Of a stretch of 64,000 nucleotides of DNA, positions 23,138-32,058 are shown one piece after another. Position 1 is the first letter of the stretch. Each line of letters opens with the position of its first letter. Where the stretch lies: NCBI GenBank assembly GCA_039707655.1, contig CM077672.1:200050537-200114536 (forward strand), written 5' to 3'. A program made the position numbers and the translations under genes. The DNA comes from Elymus sibiricus. Lineage: Eukaryota; Streptophyta; Magnoliopsida; Poales; Poaceae. Under the pieces are notes generated by a model, which saw only the letters and a list, made by a program, of their open reading frames with translations, made no database searches and was not told the DNA's origin.

Positions 23138-24029
23138 TGTCGGAGTCTAGGATCTGCGTCCAAGAAACTTCTCCATGAACTTAGGATTCGAACTCTGGGG
23201 GACTTTGCTTGGCAGCCTACGACGCGACGACGACTATGGCGAGGACACGATGGGCTCGCTGGCTCTCACCGAACATGAAGGGGACACGCGAGCTACCCAG
23301 GTTCAGGCCACCGTGCGGTGTTATACCCTACTCCTGCCTGTGTTCGATTGCTCTATGATGTAGAGCTTGTGGCTCGAGGTACAAGTGGTGTGGGGGAGAA
23401 TGAGTCGATTCCCTTACATGGAAGCGGCCCTGCCCCTTTTGTAGTGCCTTTGTCCTCTTCCCTGAAAATATGAGCGCGAAAGGGTTGCCACAGGGTGGCA
23501 ATTCAAAAGGGGGACATGGGCGCAGGCTTATCCTGACTAAAGGCGGTCTCCGCCTGCTAAAGTAGCTCCTTGTGACGCGCTGGTGGGCTTGGTGATGACC
23601 TCCGTCATGGCGCGCTGATCCGTCCTGATCTTCTATCACCAAAGGGGAAAGCCTTTGGGACTTGCTTTGGGGGAGGCAGGTGCCGCTGCTCCTTCATCAC
23701 CAGAATGGAAGCTGGGCTCGGTCGCGCCCCGCTGTCCTTATCCTGACAGCGGGTCGTCACCCATGTGCCGGGAACGGAGCTCTGCGGCTCGCGCCGTATG
23801 ACTGGCTTCGTGAGAGGGCCTCGCGAGGGAAGCCTCGCGAGGGAACCCGGTGCTTGGCGGCCTCGGCAGGGCCTGGCCTGGCGGCGAGGGGCCTCGCGAG
23901 GCTCGACCCTCGCGAGGCGGCTTCCTTCGGAGCGGCGGGGGCAAGGCCACCCTCATGGGCTGGCCCAAGCATCCTCCTCCGGGCCAAAGGCAGACGGGCC
24001 GTGGTACCCTGGATCCCACTGGGCCGACA
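23138..24029 (-). mobile_element. Inner LTR of the array (5' LTR of copy B)
   Basis: 892 bp, TGTCGG...CCGACA, aligned along its length to 11872-12721 and 24052-24907. On the minus strand it is preceded by a 22-bp PBS segment instead of a normal internal domain and followed by the PBS of copy B. It contains runs of GCCTCGCGAGG-type palindromes near 23818-23930. Confidence 0.8.
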
Positions 24030-24051
24030 TCCCCCTACCTGGCGCGCCAAA
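24030..24051 (-). other. Second PBS segment between two LTRs
   Basis: 22 bp identical to 23116-23137, sitting alone between LTRs 24052-24907 and 23138-24029. Its G-rich end touches the start (TGTCGG) of the next LTR, so the same 22 bp is in the position of a PBS for one LTR and of a PPT for the other. Confidence 0.75.
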
Positions 24052-24907
24052 TGTCGGATTCTAGGATCTGCATCCAAGAAACTTCTTCAAGAACTTAGGG
24101 TTCGAACTCTGGGGGGCTTTGCTTGGTGACCTACGACACGACGGCAAATATGGGGGGATCACGACGGGCTCACTGGCTCTCACCGGACAAGAAGGGGACA
24201 CGCGAGCTACCCAGGTTCGGGCCACCTTGCGGTGTAATACCCTACTCCTGCCGGTGTGGGATTGCTCTGTAATGGAGAGCTTGTGGCTCGAGGTACACGA
24301 GGTGAGGGGGAGAATCGATCCCCTTACATGGAAGCGGCCTTGCCCCTTTTGTAATGCCTTGGTCCTCTTCCCCAAAAATATGAGCAGGAAAGGGTGGCCA
24401 TAGGGCGGCAATTCAAAAGGGAACAGACGCACATGCTTATCCTCACTAAAGGCGATCTCCGCCTGATAAAGTAGTCTTCCTGACGTGCTGGTGGGCTTGG
24501 CGATGACCTCCGTCCTGGCGCGCCGATCCGTCCTGATCTTCTTTTACCAAAGAGGAAACACTTTAGGACTTGCTTTGGGGGAGGCAGACGCCGCTGCTCC
24601 CTTATCACCAGAATGGAAACTGGGCTCGGTCACGCCCCGCTGTCCTTATCCTGATAGCGGGACGTCACCCATGTGTTGGGCGTGGAGCCGTACGACCTGC
24701 TTCATGAGAAGGCCTCGCGAGGGGAGCCTCGCGAGGCAACCTGATGCTTGGCGGCCTCGGCAGGGCCTGAACTGGCGGCGAGGGGCCTCGCGAGGCGGCT
24801 TCCTACGGAGCGGCCGAGGCAGGGCCACCCTCATGGGCCAGCCCAAGCGTTGTCCTCCGGGCCAGAGGCAGACGGGCCGTGGTACCCTGGTTCCCACTGG
24901 GCTGACA
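24052..24907 (-). mobile_element. Outer LTR of the array
   Basis: 856 bp, starting TGTCGGATTC on the plus strand and ending GGGCTGACA at 24907. It is the most diverged of the three (CTGACA for CCGACA). Right of it the sequence changes to non-element DNA (CTATCTGATAGG). The matching TSD would lie left of the window. Confidence 0.75.
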
Positions 24908-25115
24908 CTATCTGATAGGACTGGAGGAGTGGGAGGATAGGGAATATTAAGTTAGAACAGGGCAGAAGAAAAGTGTATTGGTAACTAGAAGTTACTAGGT
25001 AGGAACAGACTTAACATAGTAAGAAAATGGAATCCTATTGGTTGCTGAAATACTACACAATTACTTTGATATTGCTAGGTAAGTCAACATGCAGATACTT
25101 GAAAAGAACACTTAC

Positions 25116-26300
25116 TTGGAATAAAGTCCGGACGGATGATATCGTCAGGGAAGTCAGCATATATCATATGACCAGGATCTTTTAGGTGTAGTGCAATTTT
25201 AGTGCCAGCTTTCACTACATAAAACTTAGAAATTTATGTCCAAAGGCCCGCGCCAAAATAGGAGTGACCATGTTCATCAAGTTTTACAGAAGCAACGATT
25301 GTAAATTCATGGTTTCTGTTCAATATGACATTCCTGGAGTCTTCAGTTATGTAAATGCCAAGCTTGTGCACTACAGTTGCTGTTGCAAAGCAAGGGATGT
25401 ACGGCAGGAAATGAGAAGATTGTTAAAGAATAGGGTAACATACCAATATGGGAGTAATTGAAAGAACAGTACACAGCAGTTGAAATCAAAGGACATAAAT
25501 TTATAGTTATATAGATAGTGTAACCATGATGTCATGCAAATATGAGAGTAATCGAAAGAACATTACAGCATTAATTTGCCTGATATATGAAGAAGAAAAA
25601 TCCCCTTTGACGTATATACTGCATGTGGCACCTTTTATCCAAATGTAGCAATATATACTATATGTTCAGAAAAGTAAGCCATGCCAACCGAGGTCGGGTG
25701 AGACTGAACATACCGTGCGATTCCTGAATCCAGCTGGTACGGTGAGATGGAACTTCTCGACTGTCTGGCCGAGGCCGCATAGGCCTGATGTCTCCTTGCA
25801 CTGTACACTCTATGAATGAAAGAAAACCCTCCAATCAGCTAGAAGAAAAATGAATCCACGGCGATTTCGGCCTGGTGATTAAAAGGGGCAGACGGATTGG
25901 GATAAGAGATGAGCGAATATTTCAGTAAATTAGTTACCTGGTTCTCCATGAGAAAAAGCTTCAATACCGCAGATTTCCCAATCGGGCGGAGCAGGGTCGA
26001 CGGCGAGCCGCGTCGAGAAAGTCGGTGGCGATAGGCGGCGGCAAGCGGCAAAATGCGGTGGGGTTTGCCTATAGCCGGCATCGGTGATAGGCGTCGAGCT
26101 AAATGGTTGCCGCGGTGATAGGCGGTGACATGCTGAGTAGCGGAGGAGTGCAGGTGCGACTGGGGACGGGGAGGGGGAAGGTGGCGGGCGGGGGTGAGGG
26201 TTTTGTGATGTGGGGGGTGGTAAGGGTTTTCTTTTTTCCTTTTTGAATTGGGTGGTGAGGGTTTTCTGTCCCAGAGGCCAGAATGCATTTCAGAGGCAAC
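25116..26300 (-). pseudogene. Unidentified spliced gene fragment
   Basis: Minus-strand exon/intron signals in order. (1) A GC-rich first exon ending ATGGAGAACCAG at 25938, followed by GTAACT. (2) A 96-bp exon 25809-25714 between CATTCATAG and GTATGT, open in phase with MENQ (32 codons, including EKFHLTVPAGFRN). (3) A candidate exon 25379-25116 between TTTGCAACAG and GTAAGT, open in one frame for KLGIYITEDSRN...HGHSYFGAGLW and, after a TAA at 25234-25236, AGTKIALHLKDPGHMIYADF. The phase between exons 2 and 3 does not match simply, so an exon may be missing. I do not recognise the family. Either a decayed host gene or a captured fragment. Confidence 0.4.
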
Positions 26301-26353
26301 AGTTTGGTAGACTCAACCGTGTGCGATTAACATCACTCTGTGCATGGTGTGGG

Positions 26354-26526
26354 CAATGGCGTACCCAGGGGTGTGCCAGGTGTGCCATGGCACACCCAGA
26401 TTTTTGGAAAACATTTTTCACCATGTAAAAATTAACTGATTTTTAAGGCCCATGCAAGCTAATTGAAATAGTCTCAATTTTTTTAAAGTGTGCACACCTT
26501 CTATTTTATTTGTAGGTCCGCCACTG
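26354..26526. mobile_element. hAT-type MITE
   Basis: 173 bp with terminal inverted repeats CAATGGCGTACC and, from the other end, CAGTGGCGGACC. Flanked by an 8-bp direct repeat with one mismatch (GGTGTGGG at 26346-26353, GGTGTGGT at 26527-26534). The 8-bp duplication and the CAGTGGCGGA-type end are those of hAT elements. Too short to encode transposase. Confidence 0.75.
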
Positions 26527-26624
26527 GGTGTGGTCAATCATATGTTGGTATAAGAGAAGCATACAATTCCATCAACTAGACTGATTGCATACTCATCCCA
26601 CATCTAGACATAAGGAAACATATA

Positions 26625-26625
26625 A

Positions 26626-26657
<32 letters not shown>

Positions 26658-26658
26658 G

Positions 26659-26713
<55 letters not shown>
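26625..26713. repeat. (TA)n microsatellite
   Basis: About 90 bp of almost pure TA with four TG interruptions. It lies directly left of the large inverted repeat. The long Tyr-Ile ORFs across it are artefacts. Confidence 0.9.
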
Positions 26714-26716
<3 letters not shown>

Positions 26717-26721
26717 TAACT

Positions 26722-27660
26722 ATTCTGCCCACACTTACGAACTGCACACTTAACGCAAGGGCACTGCACTTTCTGAAGCAAGCACACTGCAATACAGAGA
26801 CTAGTGAACTTCTCGTCGAAAAATCTGCACACGATGTTTTTCGGTACTGTTTTTGAGCCAGTTTTTAAATCGTTTGTCAGAACAAGGCATGTAATATACC
26901 GTTGGAAAGCTATGATTAGGCGCAACTTCGCCATGTTGAAATTTTTTCGAGATTCTTTACGGTTTAAGAGCAGTTTCAAAAACGGTGGGCGCCCGACGAG
27001 CGGCAGCGAGCGTATTTTCGCGTTTTTTCGCAAACCGCTTGTCGGAATGAAGCAAATGATATGCCGTTGGAAAGATATCGTCAAGGCGCAACTTTATATA
27101 TATATATATTACTTTCTCTAATTCCTTACGGTTTAAGAGCAGTTTCAAATTTACTAAATCGCGGAATTCTGTTTTTTCAATTTTTTGCAATTTTTTGGTA
27201 CTGTTTTCGCTCCAGTTTTTTAATCGTTTGTCAAAATGAGGCGTGTAATATGCCGTTGGAAAGCTACGGACGAGGCGCAACTTTCATATGTAGAAATGTT
27301 TTTGAGATTCCTTACGGTTTAAAACTAATTTTGAAAATGGTGCGGCAGCCGACGGGTCACAGCGGCCGTTTTTTCGTGATTTCTTCAAACCGCTCGTCGG
27401 ATTGATGCAAAAATGATACTCCATTGGAAAGATATCGACGAGGCGCAACTTTTTCATGTAGAATACTCTCTCTAATTCTTACGGTTTAAGAGCAGTTTTG
27501 ATTTTACCGAAATGCGGACACTCTGTTTTTCGCGAAACCAAAATCGACGAGTGAACCGCATCGGACAGAAAACCGCACTGCCTCAGACTGAATACCGCAC
27601 TGCATCAGACGGGCAGGTGCACTGCATGGTTTGTTTTGTTCTTTTTCTATGAACGAGAGT
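26722..27660 (+). repeat. Left inverted arm with four sub-repeats
   Basis: Contains four units of CCGTTGGAAAGCTA...GGCGCAACTT at about 26902, 27063, 27253 and 27422 (spacing 161, 190 and 169 bp), each followed by TTACGGTTTAAGAGCAGTTT. The arm ends near TCTATGAACGAGAGTGGAAC (27646-27665). Confidence 0.75.
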
Positions 27661-28690
27661 GGAACGCACTTCACATCGGGTGTGAGTGAACCGCAACACC
27701 ATCGAGAAGTGAACCGCACTACTTTTTTTGTCATCTCTATAACATTTTTTCTGCACTTCACGTTGGGATTAAGTGAACCGCGACACTAGCGAAAGTGAAC
27801 CGCAACACTATCAAAAGTGAATCGCGTTACTTTCTTTTTGTCATTTTCCTATCTTTTTTTGCACTTCACATTGGGTATAAGTGAATCGCAACGCTACCGA
27901 AAGTGAACCATAACACCTTGAAAGTGAACCGCATTATTGTTTGGTACTGCACTTCAAAATAGTTCCTTCAATCGTCCCACAAAACAAAAGAAGGTGCTCT
28001 CTTGGGAATTTCCAAAGTGAACCACCAAACCCCTCACAAAATGAACTACATCATATTTTTTTTCTCAAAGCATATAGCATGAAAAATAAACCACAAACTG
28101 CAAGTTGTCTGCATGTTTCTCCTCTGTTACATCAAGTTACATCAAATAAAATAGATCAAAACACCCGTGCGCGGACAAATGAACCGCTGCACGCGATACA
28201 AGAGAACCACTTGGTTGTACCAATCGAACCACCTAGCCGAACTGGACATCCCCATCGGTGAACCGCGCATTCAAAACCTGGAGTCAAAAGCAAAAATGAA
28301 CTGAAGTCGATCACTCCATCCAATTTAACTACAAAATCTCACCTCGCCGAACTGAACTAGAAAAGCTCACCTCACCGAATTGAACCTCACCAAGGGAACT
28401 TCTGCCGCCACAGAACTGCAGCTGCACGACGCGATGAACGAACTACAAATGTATAATGAACTGCATTTCTTTTCACTTGTTGTTTCTCTCAAAAACAAAA
28501 GGTACTGCACAGTACAGTGGAGCAAACCTCTCCAAAGAACAGGTGCTTAATGAACTGCATTTAATTGTTTTTTGTGCATCATTTTTTGTGTTCTTTTTGC
28601 TGCATACAAGAACATAGCGAACAACACATATATGGCTAGATGAATATAACGAACTGAAATACGTGGCGAGATGAACAATACTGAACCGCA
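27540..28690 (+). repeat. GTGAACCGC motif cluster
   Basis: More than a dozen degenerate copies of AGTGAACCGCAACACT-type words with irregular spacing of 20-60 bp, for example near 27547, 27686, 27707, 27770, 27796, 27820, 27880, 27904 and 27923, then sparser. No period or ORF is supported. Only traces appear in the opposite half of the inverted repeat. Confidence 0.6.
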
Positions 28691-29627
28691 CATACCTGTG
28701 CCGTGCGACGGAGGAAGGAAGTGGAGGGGAGTCTAAACAGGGGCGGCGTTGTGGAGGAAGGAAGGAGGTTGACGGTGGGAGGGGATTTCACTGCAGCCGT
28801 GGATGAACCGCATGAGGGAGCACGGTGCACTGCTCGCTGTATACGGACGCATTGCAATGCCGTCGTGTGGAGCTCGTCTCCAAGGAACTGCACGGGACGA
28901 GCTACCGGACCGCGTGCCCGGGCATATGGAACCACACGCCTCGAGCAGCCGAACTGCAGCGCAGCGCTGCAGATGTAGGAAGGGAGGGGATGCAGAGGGA
29001 GCACCAGTTGGATCTCACCGGAGGAGCGCGTTGGTGGGAGAGGAGGCCATCGTGACCCCCTGGATACCGGGTCTTCGCCGTCAGCGTCGGCCGTTTCGCG
29101 GCAGAGGCATGGTGGTCCGAGCCATAGGAGGTGGGTAGGCCCCCGATAGGGCACCGAGAGCGGGAGGCATGGCGTTGCCGGCTGGCCTCCCCAATCATCC
29201 AACCCCGGATCCGATGCCTCCAAGCTACCCGCCGTCGGATCCGTCGCCGGCCAGGGCGGGGGCGGAGAGATCTACCAGAGGAAGGTGGAGAGAGGCGCTG
29301 GTTGGGGTGGGGCGCGACGCCGAAGGGAGGTAGCGGAGCGCCGCTGGTCGGTTGTGTGGGCGGGGCGGGGAGCCGGCCACGGTCGAGGCGGGACGTAGGT
29401 GGAGCGGCAGTGCGGGGGAAGGCGGCACCGGGTGGGAGGTGGTGCCGCTGGCCGGCAGTTGGTGGGGGGGAATGAGGGAGATGGTGCGGCGGGGAAGAAG
29501 TGTGGGAGGAGGTGGGTTGTTGGGTGAGCACGAGGGAGGAGTGGGGGGTGGGTTTTCTCGGGTGGGGTTGGCCTGCCTTCTTTTTTTCGGTCGTGTTCGT
29601 TGGGGTCGGGTGGCTGTGGGCTAGGGT

Positions 29628-29830
29628 GTTGGCAGAATAAGGTATGATTGGTAGAATAAGGTCTTAAGGGGTTGGTAGAATAGACCCACCCTATATATAT
29701 ATAAACTAAAGGAGAATACTTAATAATACGGCGAAACATTTATACAAAACACCTATCCCGAGCACACGCAAGGGAACCCCTTAAGACCTTATTCTACCAT
29801 CTTTTTGCTTATTCTGCCAACACCCCACCG
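29628..29830. repeat. Centre of the inverted repeat
   Basis: GGTGTTGGCAGAATAAGGT at about 29627 faces its inverse CTTATTCTGCCAACACC at 29807-29823. GGTCTTAAGGGG faces CCCCTTAAGACC (29776-29787). Between them is about 90 bp of AT-rich sequence with a short TA tract (29691-29701). This is either the loop of a foldback element or the junction between two elements. Confidence 0.65.
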
Positions 29831-31027
29831 AACCAGAAACACACAGAAATAAAAACAAAAATAAAACCCACCCCTCCTCCCACCTCATCCCACCTCCCCC
29901 CACCCCCCAACACACCACTGCCCCGAGATCCAACAACCTCCATCCCCGGCCGCAGCCGGCGCCCCACCCCACTACCACCTTCCTCAGCCCCGGCCGCAGC
30001 CGCCGCCCCACCCCACCACCACCTTCCTCAAACCCGGCCACAGCCGGCGCCCCACTCCACCACCACCTTCCCCAGCCCCGGCCGCAGCCGGCGCCCCACC
30101 CACCACCACCTTCCCCAACCCCGCCGCCCACCGCCACCACGGCACCACACCCCACCACCGCCGACCGCCCCACCACACCACACCACCACCACACCATCTC
30201 CCTCCCTGCGCCGCTGCACCACCTCCCGCGCGCGCCCACCCGATAGCAGATCCGGCCGCCACAGTCCACGGCACGGCCGCCGCCACCATCGGCACCGGAT
30301 TTCGACAGCCGCCGCCGGCCATCTGCGCGCGAGGACCTCAGGTGTGGGGGGCGCGCCTGGACCCGCCGCCCCTCCTCCTCCAGCCTGCCGGAGACGCGAA
30401 AGGAGCGGCTCCCCTGCCAACGATTGCGGCCTCCAACCTCCTCTCCCTTCGAACTGGCCGGCCCCCTTCTCCCCCTGCTTCCTCTGCTCGCCGGTCGGTC
30501 GATCTCCTTTTGCAGTGCACATGGGCGCCCTTTTGCAGTGCACACGGGGGATGTTGCGGTACAACTCCAAGATAGATGCTACATCCCGCAAGCTCTGCAT
30601 CCTCGCCTCCCTGCAGTTCGCCTTTTGTGCGCGGGCGGCAGCGAGTGTCGCGATGTCCAGCTTCCATCCCCGCGTGCAGTGCACAACCGCTGCACTGCAG
30701 TCCACCCGCAGGTGCACCACCGTCAGGCCACTGCTTGGTTGTCCCGGCAAGGACGTTCCCCGGCGTGGCGCTCGACGGATCTTAGTCCCCCTACTCTGGC
30801 CTAGACGAGCTGCCCCCTCCTCTCCTTGCAGTCCAGGCGTCCCGGACTTGCAGTGCGCCGGGAGCGCGATGCGGTTCGGCGTTCTACCGACGGCGGCATC
30901 CCGGTAGTCAGCGCCAACCTCACCCCCGCATCCACTGGCTTCCTTCCCATGAGCTCCTCCCCAATTCACCTGCTCCTCTTCGCAGTTCTTGCCAGGTCAC
31001 CAAATGATGGACTGCAGTCCACATCGC

Positions 31028-31960
31028 CATGGTCGTCTCCGGTCCACTCTCGTTCATAGAAAAAGTTAGAAAAAGAACAAAACAAATCATGCAGTTCGTT
31101 TGCCCATATGATGAAGTGCGGTTTTTTGTCTGAAGCATTGCATTTTTCTGTCTGATGCAGTTCCTTCGTCGATTTTGGTGTCGCGAAAAATAGAGTGTCC
31201 ACATTTCGGTAAAATCAAAACTGCTCTTAAATCGTAAGGAATTAGAGAGAGTATTCTACATGAAAAAGTTGTAACTCGTCGATATCTTTCCAACGGCGTA
31301 TCGTTTGCATCCTTTCGATAAGCGGTTTAGAAAAAATCTCAAAAAAAGTCCACTGCCACTCGTCGTCCGCCGTACTATTTTCAAAATTAATTTAAAACCG
31401 TAAGGAATCTCAAAATAATTTCTATATATGAAAGTTGTGCCTCGTCCGTAGCTTTCCAACGGCGTATCACATGCCTCGTTTCGACAAACGGTTGAAAAAC
31501 TGGTGCGAAAACAGTACCAAAAAATTGCAAAAATTTGAAAAAACAGAATTTCGCGATTTAGTAAATTTGAAACTGCTCTTAAACCGTAAGGAATTAGAGA
31601 AAGTAATATATATGAAAAAGTTGCGCCTCGACGATATCTTTCCAACGGCGTATCATTTGCTTCATTCCGACAAGCGGTTTGCAAAAAAAAACGAAAATAC
31701 TCTCGCTGCCACTCGTCGGGCGCCCACCGTTTTCGAAACTGCTCTTAAACCGCGATGAATCTGGAAAACATTTCAACATGGCGAAGTTGCGCCTAATCCA
31801 TAGCTTTCCAACGCTATATTACGCGCCTCATTCTGACTAACGGTTTAAAAACTGGAATGAAAACAGTACCAAAAAACACCGCGTACAGTTTTTTCGACGA
31901 GAAGTTCACTAGTCTCAGTACTGCAGTGTGTTTGCTTCAGAAAGTGCAGTGTTCGCACAT
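31028..31960 (-). repeat. Right inverted arm with four sub-repeats
   Basis: The inverse of the left arm: CTTTCCAACGGCG-type units at about 31271, 31436, 31623 and 31790, with AAACTGCTCTTAAACCGTAAGG between them. The outer end is near GAAAGTGCAGTGTTCGCAC (31938-31957). Confidence 0.75.
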
Positions 31961-32058
31961 ATAGCCATAGTTCAACCATAGTTCAACCGATATATTAGGC
32001 ATACTCAAGTGTAGTTATAATTAAGACACTACATATAGCCATAGTTCAATCCCACATC

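Larger units (their letters stand above)
262..24907 (-). mobile_element. Tandem array of two non-autonomous Tat-like Gypsy elements sharing an LTR
   Basis: Read on the minus strand the order is LTR (24907-24052), 22-bp PBS segment, LTR (24029-23138), PBS, internal domain B (gag, protease, RT stub, antisense ORF, PPT), LTR (12721-11872), internal domain A in the same order, then truncation at 262. The middle LTR is both the 3' LTR of B and the 5' LTR of A. The two internal domains align along their length apart from their separate solo-LTR insertions (2916-7323 and 17743-21983) and a gag deletion in B. The antisense ORF between pol and the 3' LTR, and the gag sequence style, match the Tat/RIRE2/Grande lineage. 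No integrase or RNase H is present in either copy. Confidence 0.8.
26714..31965. mobile_element. 5.2-kb imperfect inverted-repeat element (foldback or MULE-like)
   Basis: The left arm (from 26722) and right arm (to 31960, reversed) start with the same words (CACTGCACTTTCTGAAGCAA, GACTAGTGAACTTCTCGTCG) and continue through four matching sub-repeats each. The two halves meet at 29628-29830, where GGTGTTGGCAGAATAAG and its inverse face each other. Each half runs from AT-rich sub-repeats to a GC-rich inner part. This could be one foldback element or two related elements inserted head to head. No transposase motif was found in any frame. The TSD was not determined because the left border lies in (TA)n. 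Confidence 0.6.

Noticed and set aside
25264..25461. Plus-strand 65-codon ORF (MTMFIKFYRSND...)
   Set aside because: Opposite strand of the better-supported minus-strand exon 25379-25116.
26593..27084. Minus-strand ORF of 163 codons with a long Tyr-Ile stretch
   Set aside because: It reads across (TA)n and inverted-repeat sub-repeats; no protein-like content.
30028..30130. Tandem CCCCGGCCGCAGCCGGCGCC-type words
   Set aside because: Local GC-rich duplication inside the inverted repeat; explained by simple-sequence slippage.
29131..30969. Several ORFs of 100-310 codons on both strands in GC-rich sequence
   Set aside because: Low-complexity Pro/Arg/Gly/Trp content open in many frames at once because of high GC; no motif.
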